Below, one piece after another: positions 5,126 through 12,743 of a stretch of DNA of 12,743 nucleotides; position 1 is the first letter of the stretch, and each line of letters starts with the position of its first letter. The stretch is from DATCVA01 sp036567205 (GTDB lineage: Bacteria > Pseudomonadota > Gammaproteobacteria > Burkholderiales > Burkholderiaceae_B): positions 1 to 12,743 of the forward strand of contig DATCVA010000324.1 in NCBI GenBank assembly GCA_036567205.1, given 5' to 3'. Below the pieces are notes generated by a model. The model ran no database searches, was not told the DNA's origin, and saw only the letters and a list, made by a program, of their open reading frames with translations. A program made the position numbers and the translations under genes.

Positions 5126-6466
5126 ATGAAACTACCAACACTAAATCAATTTCTTGACCAAATTCAGTCCCGCGATCCAAATCAACCGGAATACATGCAG
5201 GCAGTCAAAGAGGTTATGAGTAGTTTATGGCCCTTCATCGAGAAAAATCCCCATTATGCCGAACAAGGCTTGCTCGGCCGCCTGGTCGAGCCCGAACGCG
5301 CTATTCAATTTCGCGTGTCCTGGGTCGACGATAAAGGCCAGGTAAATACCAATCGCGCTTTTCGCATACAGCACAACTCGGCAATTGGCCCCTACAAAGG
5401 CGGCATGCGCTTTCACCCATCGGTTAACTTGTCGATTTTAAAGTTTTTAGCGTTTGAGCAAACCTTTAAGAACGCGCTGACCACACTTCCGATCGGCGGC
5501 GGAAAAGGCGGATCGGACTTCGATCCCAAGGGTAAATCCGATGCTGAAGTCATGCGTTTCTGTCAGGCGCTAATGATCGAGCTGTATCGCCATTTAGGCC
5601 CCAACACCGACGTGCCCGCAGGCGACATGGGCGTCGGCGCACGTGAAGTGGGCTTTATGGCCGGCATGTACAAAAAACTGTCAAATTCAGCAGCCTGCGT
5701 CTTTACAGGCAAAGGCAGCACATTTGGCGGCAGCCTGATTCGCCCCGAATCAACGGGCTACGGCACTGTGTACTTTGCGGAAGAAATGCTCAAACACGCG
5801 CGTCAATCAATCGAGGGCTTAACCGTTTCAGTGTCGGGCTCGGGCAATGTCGCACAATACGCCATTGAAAAATGTCTGCAGCTTGGCGCCAAAGTCGTAA
5901 CCGTGTCGGACTCGCACGGCGTCGTCGTCGACAAGGCTGGCTTTACCCCCGAAAAGCTGGCAGCGCTTATCGAACTGAAAAATGTACGTCGCGGACGCAT
6001 CGAAACCTATGCCAAAGAATTCAATCTTACATACGAACCCGGCAAACGGCCCTGGCATGTTCCCGTCGATGTGGCATTGCCCTGCGCTACTCAGAACGAA
6101 CTCGATTTGGAAGACGCTCAAACCCTGATCAAGAATGGCGTACGCTGTGTAGCCGAAGGCGCCAACATGCCCACAAGCCTGGCGGCCGTTGACGCCTTTA
6201 TTAGTGCAAAAATCCTTTACGCACCTGGCAAAGCCAGCAATGCGGGCGGTGTCGCCGTGTCGGGCCTGGAAATGGCTCAGAATTCCCAACGGCTGCACTG
6301 GACGCGTGAAGAAGTTGACAATAAATTGCACGCCATCATGCGCGACATTCACCAAAATTGCGTCCATTACGGATCGGAAGGCCAGTCAGTCAATTACCTG
6401 CATGGCGCCAACATTGCCGGTTTTGTAAAAATTGCCGATGCCATGCTTCAGCAAGGCGTCTGCTAA
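5126..6466 (+). CDS. gdhA: NADP-specific glutamate dehydrogenase (GdhA)
   Basis: GdhA makes L-glutamate from 2-oxoglutarate, ammonium and NADPH, an energy-saving route of ammonia assimilation when ammonium is plentiful. The protein has 446 residues (E. coli: 447) and aligns from end to end with the E. coli-type hexameric enzyme as I remember it. Features in order: substrate-binding motif GPYKGGMRFHPSVN (88-101); catalytic lysine Lys127 in LPIGGGKGGSDFDPKGKSD, the Glu/Leu/Phe/Val dehydrogenase signature in its NADP-type form; PAGDMGVG (164-171); TGKGSTFGGS (194-203); Rossmann glycines GSGNVAQ (238-244); and ALPCATQNEL and AEGANMPT later. The ATG at 5126 is used; an in-frame TTG just before it (5123) would add one residue. 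The NADP preference is inferred from similarity to the anabolic family. It has its own terminator, and yhdP converges on it. Confidence 0.97.
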   Translation: MKLPTLNQFLDQIQSRDPNQPEYMQAVKEVMSSLWPFIEKNPHYAEQGLLGRLVEPERAIQFRVSWVDDKGQVNTNRAFRIQHNSAIGPYKGGMRFHPSVNLSILKFLAFEQTFKNALTTLPIGGGKGGSDFDPKGKSDAEVMRFCQALMIELYRHLGPNTDVPAGDMGVGAREVGFMAGMYKKLSNSAACVFTGKGSTFGGSLIRPESTGYGTVYFAEEMLKHARQSIEGLTVSVSGSGNVAQYAIEKCLQLGAKVVTVSDSHGVVVDKAGFTPEKLAALIELKNVRRGRIETYAKEFNLTYEPGKRPWHVPVDVALPCATQNELDLEDAQTLIKNGVRCVAEGANMPTSLAAVDAFISAKILYAPGKASNAGGVAVSGLEMAQNSQRLHWTREEVDNKLHAIMRDIHQNCVHYGSEGQSVNYLHGANIAGFVKIADAMLQQGVC

Positions 6467-6489
6467 GCAGAAAACTGTACCGCCATGCG

Positions 6490-6523
6490 GAGGGGCCAGG
6501 TTTAATCCGGCCCCTCTTTTTTT
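6490..6523 (+). terminator. Intrinsic terminator of gdhA, overlapping the 3' end of yhdP
   Basis: The stem GAGGGGCC (6490-6497) / GGCCCCTC (6509-6516) has an 11-base loop and is followed by seven T (6517-6523), 23 bp after the gdhA stop. This is a textbook Rho-independent terminator for plus-strand transcription. Its 3' arm and T-run are at the same time the last codons of yhdP on the other strand, and the yhdP stop codon (6502-6504) falls in the loop. On the minus strand no T-run follows the stem. Confidence 0.92.
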
Positions 6524-9500
6524 GCGTCTCGAACCTGGGCAATTTCAGTCACCGTCGGCTCATCCCAATCGCCGGCAACTTGATATTGCACAGTCATGGC
6601 CTTGGCCAGCGGACTCTTCAATAGCCATTGTGTCAGAAACGCACCAATGCCTATGATGGGATTCACCGCGATACCCGCCGCAATGGCTGCGCCGCTGACA
6701 TCCAGGTTAGGAATAACTACGGCTTGCAGATCTATTTTCTCGGTGCTCAAATTAATGTCTCCGCCAATCACAATCGTAGCCACGGGTCCGGTAACCCGGT
6801 AATTGGCAGTATTTAATATCCCGCGCTCCAGGTCGATCTTCCCGCGCAGATCGTCAAACGGAAAGCCATCTTTAGCCAGATTGGCCGGATTGAATTTAAA
6901 GCTTGCCAACCGTTGTATAGACTGCAAGGACAACAACTCGAGCAAGCGCGCGGAGCGAGAGTTAAGCGTCATAAATCGACCACTGCTCAACTCGACATCG
7001 AGCTGGCCGTTCAAATCTGATTTGTTGTATCTCCAGGGAAGATTACGCCACTCCAGCTTGCCATTGATAGTACCCCGGCCGCCTGTCAATACATTCTTCA
7101 TGCCTATCTGATCAAGATACTGACCCAGGTCGGTTATTTGCATCTGTGCATCAAGCGCCAGACCGCGCTGAGCTCCTGTTAGCCTCCACAATCCGCTACC
7201 CGCCAATTGTGCACCGGGACTACTTAGATTGAGTTTGTTAAGCTTCCATAGCTCGCCACGCGACTGATTCACCCCCTGCACGGACAAACGGCCAATATCT
7301 CGCCCGTACAGCTTCAGATTATTGATCTCGAGGTTAATGGCGGGAATATCCAGGTAATCGTTCAAACGCGAAAAATCCTCATACAACTCGTCCGCTGCGT
7401 TTACATCTGTTTGGTTCACACCATCCGTTGGGTCCTCGCCCAAAGCCAGCCGATCAAATTTGGCGTCGACTTGCCCGGCCACTTTCCCGCTGGCTTCCCG
7501 CCAAAACATAGTGCCGGCTGTTTGCGAAGAACTGATATCAACGCGCCAGCGCAACGGTTCGGGCTGCCTGGCCGTAAATGTAAGCTGATCAAAAGTTAAG
7601 CCTTGAAATACCGCCTTCTCGGACTGTAAACGAAACTGCCGTACATCGGGCAGTAACGGGCGCTCGCGTTTAAGCGTAGCGGGCGCCAACGGCTTTGAAA
7701 ACTCATCAACCACTTGCTTCCATGCGTCGATATCTACGTTCGGATGGCGCACATCGATATTCAACCCGACCGGCAAGAGGTCGGGATTCTGGCTGACTCC
7801 CAGGGCAGCGCTATCAAAATAGGATGCGCTTCTATCATTTTTACGATGCAAAAAGCGAGCCTTGACTGTCGGGCCCAATGTAGCGTCCAGCCTCGAAGAA
7901 GATGTTTTCTGATTCTCCGACCACTCAAAATGCAAGGGCATGCGCTGCGCTGCGGTTTTACCCAAAGGTGCGGGAAAATCAAGCGCCATACCAAGCAGAT
8001 CAGATTTCAGACTAAGCACATAGTTATCCGCCTTGGTGCGTTGCAATAACGCCTGATAGGAAACACTGCCGTCCAAGCGCTTCATGCCCTCTAAGTCCAC
8101 AAGCTCCGAAACGGCCTTGGCACTGGTCTGGCCGCGAAGCTGCAGCCCTTTCCCCATGCCTCCCAAATCGCCGTTCAACACGACTGCGCCACCCATAAAC
8201 TTCGCTTTCAGGTCAGTGGCCGCAATCCCCACATCGGAAAAACTCAAAGTACCCGTTAATTGGCTGAAGAGCGGAATTTCCGGTGAAAGCGATACCGTGC
8301 CCCCTTCAAAATGGATGGCGCCCCGGACAGTACTGTCATGGCTGTTAAGCAAAGGGACAGTAAGGCGTAGCGGCACCTGCCAGGGGCCGCTGCCCCGTGC
8401 ACCGTCGAGTACTCCGTCCAGCATTTTACCAAGCGGCGAATGTGTCATGAGCGCCATATAGGCCTCGCCCTGCGCCGCTGTATTGCCCTGCACGGTCAGC
8501 ACCGAGTCATGTTCTATATTGGGAATTTGCGCTTTGACCTGATGAAGCTGAATAGGCGTTGCGGGGGTTGGCCATAAGGTTGCCTGCTCGGCCAGTACGC
8601 GCAAATCGCTTCGGTACAGTGCCACGCGGCCCGTCATGTCAGTCAGGCGAGGCCAGCCCATTTCGCCTTTTTCAGGCGGCAAATAGTCAATTACCCCCCC
8701 CGAGTAACTTCCCTCGACTCTAAAATCCCCCTGAAAGGGGTTTTCGCCAAACGGAAAATGCTCGAGATCGCCCTTTAATAACAACCGGGCATCCTGAATT
8801 TGACCGGCGACCAGCCCTTTAGCCATCCATTCGCGAGCATCAAGATTAACGCTATCAGGCATATACTCGTTAATCGCCGCAATAGAAGCGCGCTTAAATA
8901 TACCGCTAATATCGGCAATCCCCGCAGCCCCGCTTCCCCCTTGTTCCCAGGAACCTTGCAGGTCGGCTTCAACATCGCTGTTAACGACGCGCACCTGATC
9001 CCACACCGACTTTATGGCATGATTGTCCTGCCGACTAAGCTGCCCATACATTCCTACCTGATCGAACGCGATGGGATAATGAAAAAGCCTGATCGACCGC
9101 AGCGCCAGGGCCTGCGCCTGAAAGCGAATGTCAATAGCCGAAGAATCAGTCCGCGTCGCGGAAGCCGCGGCAGGCGAACCTGAAAAAACTTCTTTGAACT
9201 CATCCCAGGAACCGCTTAAATACAGCCTGGCGATGTCTGCCTGAAAATCAGACTCTGGCCCAAGTGTCCAGTGCGCATTGTGCACAATGACATCCGAAGT
9301 GAAACGCTCAAACTGGCCTTGCCTGACTTCAAGCCAACTTTGAGCAGACACCTCGCCCGAGTCAAGATTATCCGGTATATCCAGCCAGGGGCGCCAGTTC
9401 AAGGGCTTCATACCATCGATGCGCACGTATACCTGAGCGTCCCACGGCTGCCTTCCAGTCGTTGCCGGTTTACCCGGGTTCATCTTGAACTGCCCCCTCA

Positions 9501-10146
9501 TATCAAAGGCTTTGCCTAAATCGGGCGGAGGGGTAGCGGACAACGATAAGCGATGCTCATCCAGGTTGCTGTAGATCTTCAGATCGACATGCCGCAACAC
9601 CAACGGCGTCGCGCCGCGCAACTCGTCGTTCCAGCGGATGATGGAATCATTCAAAATAATTTCGCGCTGTTGAAGCAACCACTGAAATGCCGGGTGGCCG
9701 GCCTTGAACTCTTCCTGCTGCGAATTCTGCTCTAGCTCGAATGAACGGCCCAATACCCATAGCTGCCGATTTTCGTCACGGCGAATTCGCAGATCCAGGC
9801 CTGTCGCCTCGAGAGTCAAAAACTTGGGCGACCCGTAAAAAAAACTTCGCCAGTCGAGTACGGCATGCACGTGAGGCAATCGAAGCACAGCTCGCTGGCG
9901 ATTATCGGTTAAGACGACGCCACTGAGTTCCAGACTGGGATTAAGCCCCTTCCACGAAGCGGACACCTTAGTCAGATCAACATTCGTATCCAAAGCCGCT
10001 GACAACTCACGGGCTATATGCGGGCGCCATTGATCAATGTTGGGCAGGACCCAATACCGTACCCCCAGCAAGACCGCGGCAATACAAAAATAAGCGGCAA
10101 GCGCTATAAGGCCCAGCAAGCGAAAAGGGGAGAAAGTTCGAAACAC
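6502..10146 (-). CDS. yhdP: YhdP-family AsmA-like envelope protein (TIGR02099 type)
   Basis: This is a large inner-membrane-anchored protein of the AsmA-like group (YhdP, TamB, YdbH). In E. coli these share the job of carrying phospholipids from the inner to the outer membrane. The 1214 residues are close to E. coli YhdP (about 1266). Visible are a short basic N-terminus and one membrane segment (about residues 9-29), then ALDTNVDLTKVSASWKGLNPSLEL, typical of the family. A long beta-rich periplasmic body follows, then a C-terminal AsmA2-like region ending in a hydrophobic stretch (about 1150-1175) and VQYQVAGDWDEPTV. The start is a GTG at 10146. A stop codon lies four codons upstream, so no longer start exists, and no Shine-Dalgarno sequence is seen. 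The gene carries a G8 and a T8 tract. It is divergent from glnE and convergent with gdhA. Family placement is firm; the transport role is from the family, not shown here. Confidence 0.9.
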   Translation of the reverse strand: MFRTFSPFRLLGLIALAAYFCIAAVLLGVRYWVLPNIDQWRPHIARELSAALDTNVDLTKVSASWKGLNPSLELSGVVLTDNRQRAVLRLPHVHAVLDWRSFFYGSPKFLTLEATGLDLRIRRDENRQLWVLGRSFELEQNSQQEEFKAGHPAFQWLLQQREIILNDSIIRWNDELRGATPLVLRHVDLKIYSNLDEHRLSLSATPPPDLGKAFDMRGQFKMNPGKPATTGRQPWDAQVYVRIDGMKPLNWRPWLDIPDNLDSGEVSAQSWLEVRQGQFERFTSDVIVHNAHWTLGPESDFQADIARLYLSGSWDEFKEVFSGSPAAASATRTDSSAIDIRFQAQALALRSIRLFHYPIAFDQVGMYGQLSRQDNHAIKSVWDQVRVVNSDVEADLQGSWEQGGSGAAGIADISGIFKRASIAAINEYMPDSVNLDAREWMAKGLVAGQIQDARLLLKGDLEHFPFGENPFQGDFRVEGSYSGGVIDYLPPEKGEMGWPRLTDMTGRVALYRSDLRVLAEQATLWPTPATPIQLHQVKAQIPNIEHDSVLTVQGNTAAQGEAYMALMTHSPLGKMLDGVLDGARGSGPWQVPLRLTVPLLNSHDSTVRGAIHFEGGTVSLSPEIPLFSQLTGTLSFSDVGIAATDLKAKFMGGAVVLNGDLGGMGKGLQLRGQTSAKAVSELVDLEGMKRLDGSVSYQALLQRTKADNYVLSLKSDLLGMALDFPAPLGKTAAQRMPLHFEWSENQKTSSSRLDATLGPTVKARFLHRKNDRSASYFDSAALGVSQNPDLLPVGLNIDVRHPNVDIDAWKQVVDEFSKPLAPATLKRERPLLPDVRQFRLQSEKAVFQGLTFDQLTFTARQPEPLRWRVDISSSQTAGTMFWREASGKVAGQVDAKFDRLALGEDPTDGVNQTDVNAADELYEDFSRLNDYLDIPAINLEINNLKLYGRDIGRLSVQGVNQSRGELWKLNKLNLSSPGAQLAGSGLWRLTGAQRGLALDAQMQITDLGQYLDQIGMKNVLTGGRGTINGKLEWRNLPWRYNKSDLNGQLDVELSSGRFMTLNSRSARLLELLSLQSIQRLASFKFNPANLAKDGFPFDDLRGKIDLERGILNTANYRVTGPVATIVIGGDINLSTEKIDLQAVVIPNLDVSGAAIAAGIAVNPIIGIGAFLTQWLLKSPLAKAMTVQYQVAGDWDEPTVTEIAQVRDAKKEGPD
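8694..8701 (-). repeat. Homopolymer of eight G in the yhdP coding strand
   Basis: The plus strand has eight consecutive C, read as G8 in yhdP at codons 482-485 (TCG GGG GGG GTA). With seven G the next codon becomes TAA. With nine G the reading is GGT AAT TGA. With ten G it is again TAA. Slips of one G, or gain of two, would cut the protein at about 40 percent of its length. Tract and consequences are read directly; actual slippage is unknown. Confidence 0.9.
9837..9844 (-). repeat. Homopolymer of eight T in the yhdP coding strand
   Basis: The plus strand has eight consecutive A, read as T8 in yhdP near codons 101-104 (AGT TTT TTT TAC). Losing one T brings a TGA into frame seven codons after the tract (CCA AGT TTT TGA). 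It is the second eight-base homopolymer in this gene. A/T runs of this length are common, so it is weaker evidence for variation than the G8 tract. Confidence 0.85.
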
Positions 10147-10238
10147 AGAAGGAAATTAGCCAGTACGATGATATTTGCAGTATCTTGCGAGACTTATACC
10201 TGAAATTCCACTTGCCGTCCTTACTATTTGTATCCCAT
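10147..10238. promoter_or_regulatory. Divergent spacer yhdP / glnE
   Basis: This 92-bp spacer must hold the start signals for both yhdP (minus) and glnE (plus) unless transcription begins inside a neighbour. Several partial hexamers are visible (for example TTGCAG, TATACC and, on the minus strand, TATAAG), but none forms a pair with standard spacing, so no promoter is assigned. Neither start codon is preceded by a clear Shine-Dalgarno sequence. Confidence 0.35.
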
Positions 10239-12743
10239 ATGCCTCAGACCACTCCCTTAGAACCCTCTTTACGCTGGTCCGGCGCCCTGCGCCGTAAAAT
10301 TAGTTCGAATAGCACGTTTCAGGAATGGATGGCCAATGCCGTCACCCAGCCTGTAACGCGAAAATCCATACAAGCCTGGTTCGACGAGCTAAAAAACGAG
10401 GCTTCGACACAGCCGTTGGCACTGCACGACGTACGCCGGATGCTTCGTCAACTGCGCGAGCGCGTTTTTTACACATTGATGGTACGGGACATAAATGGCG
10501 ATGCACCTTTGCAGGAAGTGGTTGGCGCAATGACGGCGCTGGCCGACCTGGCCATTGCGCAGGCCTATCAAAGCGTGGCAACGGAACTGGCGAACATCCA
10601 CGGAATACCTCTTGACCCGGGCACGGGACGCCCCCAGGAGCTGATCATCGTTGCGATGGGCAAACTGGGCGGCAAAGAGCTCAATGTATCGTCCGACATC
10701 GACCTGATCATGCTTTACGGCGAAGAAGGTGAAACAACGGGCCGACGTAAACTGAGCCATCATGAGTTTTATGGCCGCGTCACCCAGCGCATGATGCCTG
10801 TTCTGTCTGAAATCGACGAATATGGCCAGGTATTTCGTACCGACTTACGTTTGCGTCCCGATGGCGACTCCGGTCCCCTGGCATGGAGCCTGGATGCTCT
10901 CGAGAACTACCTTGTCAGCCAGGGCCGGGAGTGGGAACGCTATGCCTGGTTAAAAGCCCGCGTCGTCCCTTGCCAGGCCTTCCCTGGCAGTGATCCGTCA
11001 ACACAACTCAAACAACTCGAAGCACTACGCGTTCCCTTTGTATATCGAAAATACTTCGATTTCGATGCCTTGTCCGCTTTGCGCGCCCTGCGCGAACGCA
11101 TACGGCAAGACTGGCAACGCCGCGCCCTGGCGCGTAACGGCGTCGACACCACACACAATATTAAATTGGGCGAAGGGGGAATTCGTGAAATAGAGTTTGT
11201 AGTGCAACTTACCCAGTTAATACGAGCCGGCCGCAAGCCAGCCTTGCAACAACGCGGCTTGCTTACCGCCTTGCACCGGCAGCGATCAGCAGGAATCGTA
11301 AGCACGGACGATGCTGTGCAACTCGAGGCCGCCTATATTTTCCTTCGACGTACCGAGCATTTACTTCAATACCGTGAAGACGAACAAACTCACCTTCTGC
11401 CACGCGATCCCGAACTGCGCGACGGACTGGCTCAAGCCTTCGGGCTTCGCCCCGATGAATTTGAGGCTGCCCTGACAACGCACCGCGCCTTTGTAACCCA
11501 GGCATTTCGAAATGCATTCCGGATTGCAGGCATGGGCGATGCCGACGAAATAGAAAGCGCAGCCGGCAACAATGTATCCGACTGCACTAGCCTGAGCGAG
11601 CATATTCATCTACAGCTTGGCGAACAAACAGACCAATTAACCCACCGAATCGACTCGTTGCTGGAAAGCCATCGAATCCGCACACTGCCCAGCACCAGCC
11701 GGCGCCGCGTTGAAGCCTTGCTACCTGCAGCCATCAGCGCCGCAGCCAAGACTGCGCAGCCACAACAGACCGCCATACGGCTATTCAACTTAATTGAACA
11801 TATTGCCCAGCGCAGCGCCTATTTGGCGCTGCTGGCCGAATATCCGGAAACGCTGGCACGGGTAGCCCGCATCGTTGGTGCCAGCCCTTGGGCCTCCCAA
11901 TACTTAAGCCAATATCCGATACTGCTCGACAGCCTTATCGAATGGCGTTCCTTGCTGGCGCCACCCGACTTCGCACAAATAGAGCTGCAGCTGCGTGCAG
12001 ACCTCGATGCATGCCTGCTACCCGACGGAAAGCCCGATATCGAGCAACAAATGAATTTGATGCGCGACGCTCAGCACCAGGTAAGCTTTCAGCTTTTGGC
12101 GCAAGATCTTGAAGGCGTATTAAGTGTCGAGAAACTGGCTGACCAACTCTCGGCCCTGGCCGACGTACTGCTGACGGAAACCATCGCACGCATCTGGCCT
12201 TTAGTACAACCCAAAGGTCAGCCGGCCGATACGCTGGATCCGCCTCGCTTTGCAGTTATTGCTTATGGCAAGCTTGGCGGAAAAGAGCTCGGCTACGCAT
12301 CCGACCTCGACCTGGTCTTTATTTACGATGACACGCGCGAAGACGCAAGTGAAATCTATGCCAAGCTAGGACGGCGCATGACCTCCTGGCTTGCAACCAT
12401 GACTTCCTCGGGCCGGCTCTACGAAATCGACTTGCGTTTACGTCCCGACGGCGACGCCGGATTGCTGGCCGTGTCGCTCGACGCATTTTCGCAATATCAG
12501 TTAAAGCACGCCTGGGCCTGGGAACATCAAGCCATAACGCGCGCCAGGTTTGCCGCCGGCGCCCCTGATATTGGCGCGCGTTTCGAGGAAATTCGCCGCC
12601 AGGTGCTGTTAATGCCTCGCGACCCGGCCCGCCTCAAAGAAGAAGTAAGAACCATGCGCCAGAAAATCAGCTCGGGACACCCGAACTCTTCGGCCGACTT
12701 CGATCTGAAACACGACCAGGGCGGCATGGTCGATATCGAATTT
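10239..12743 (+). CDS. glnE: Glutamine synthetase adenylyltransferase/deadenylylase (GlnE), cut by the right edge
   Basis: GlnE switches glutamine synthetase off by adenylylation and on by deadenylylation, guided by PII (GlnB), its uridylylated form and glutamine. The frame is open for 835 codons to the right edge; the usual length is about 930-950, so the C-terminal end is missing. Two related nucleotidyltransferase domains are seen. The N-terminal deadenylylase half has MGKLGGKELNVSSDIDL (from Met140; catalytic Asp153 and Asp155) and GGIREIEF (313-320). The C-terminal adenylylase half has YGKLGGKELGYASDLDL (from Tyr676; Asp689 and Asp691) and GGMVDIEF (828-835), the last residues in the window. 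Both active sites look complete, so both activities are expected. The ATG at 10239 gives a plausible start, within CATATG, without a Shine-Dalgarno sequence. It is divergent from yhdP. Confidence 0.97.
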   Translation, partial: MPQTTPLEPSLRWSGALRRKISSNSTFQEWMANAVTQPVTRKSIQAWFDELKNEASTQPLALHDVRRMLRQLRERVFYTLMVRDINGDAPLQEVVGAMTALADLAIAQAYQSVATELANIHGIPLDPGTGRPQELIIVAMGKLGGKELNVSSDIDLIMLYGEEGETTGRRKLSHHEFYGRVTQRMMPVLSEIDEYGQVFRTDLRLRPDGDSGPLAWSLDALENYLVSQGREWERYAWLKARVVPCQAFPGSDPSTQLKQLEALRVPFVYRKYFDFDALSALRALRERIRQDWQRRALARNGVDTTHNIKLGEGGIREIEFVVQLTQLIRAGRKPALQQRGLLTALHRQRSAGIVSTDDAVQLEAAYIFLRRTEHLLQYREDEQTHLLPRDPELRDGLAQAFGLRPDEFEAALTTHRAFVTQAFRNAFRIAGMGDADEIESAAGNNVSDCTSLSEHIHLQLGEQTDQLTHRIDSLLESHRIRTLPSTSRRRVEALLPAAISAAAKTAQPQQTAIRLFNLIEHIAQRSAYLALLAEYPETLARVARIVGASPWASQYLSQYPILLDSLIEWRSLLAPPDFAQIELQLRADLDACLLPDGKPDIEQQMNLMRDAQHQVSFQLLAQDLEGVLSVEKLADQLSALADVLLTETIARIWPLVQPKGQPADTLDPPRFAVIAYGKLGGKELGYASDLDLVFIYDDTREDASEIYAKLGRRMTSWLATMTSSGRLYEIDLRLRPDGDAGLLAVSLDAFSQYQLKHAWAWEHQAITRARFAAGAPDIGARFEEIRRQVLLMPRDPARLKEEVRTMRQKISSGHPNSSADFDLKHDQGGMVDIEF

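Noticed and set aside
1..12743. Mobile element, CRISPR array, toxin-antitoxin or defence system, tRNA/rRNA
   Set aside because: Read on both strands, all long stretches are explained by seven core genes and short spacers; no transposase, repeat-spacer pattern, recombinase or RNA gene was seen.

Overview
The window is a housekeeping stretch of a beta-proteobacterial chromosome. The best guess is Burkholderiales, family Alcaligenaceae, in the Bordetella/Pusillimonas/Advenella neighbourhood. This rests on remembered family sequences: ParC, ParE, Rho and GlnE read like Alcaligenaceae proteins almost throughout. Base composition looks moderate by eye, clearly below the very high GC of Bordetella itself, so a lower-GC relative is more likely. 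No search could be run, so the genus is open. Composition and codon use look even across the window. I see no mobile element, tRNA, rRNA, CRISPR array or phage gene.

Layout. Positions 1-3071 (minus strand) hold parE followed by the start of parC, the two subunits of DNA topoisomerase IV. They are separated by a 108-bp spacer with a perfect 20-bp palindrome and a second hairpin. A 236-bp divergent intergenic region (3072-3307) separates parE from trxA-rho on the plus strand (3308-4961), thioredoxin and the transcription terminator Rho. After rho come a strong hairpin, an A/T-rich spacer and gdhA (5126-6466), NADP-type glutamate dehydrogenase, which ends in a classical intrinsic terminator. That terminator lies partly inside the last codons of the convergent gene yhdP (6502-10146, minus), a large AsmA-like envelope protein. 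A 92-bp divergent spacer then leads to glnE (10239 to the right edge, plus), the bifunctional adenylyltransferase of glutamine synthetase, which is cut by the window end.

How the genes relate. ParE and ParC form one enzyme. trxA-rho is a familiar proteobacterial gene pair. gdhA and glnE both act in ammonia assimilation (glutamate synthesis, and control of glutamine synthetase) but are separate transcription units on either side of yhdP. All seven genes appear intact where visible.

I found no previously undescribed system here. The observations most worth a second look are small. A G8 tract in yhdP is placed so that one- or two-base slips lead at once to a stop codon, and the same gene carries a T8 tract. 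A C-rich, G-poor leader covers the rho start codon, which has no Shine-Dalgarno sequence. The gdhA terminator doubles as coding sequence of yhdP. A perfect palindrome lies between parE and parC.
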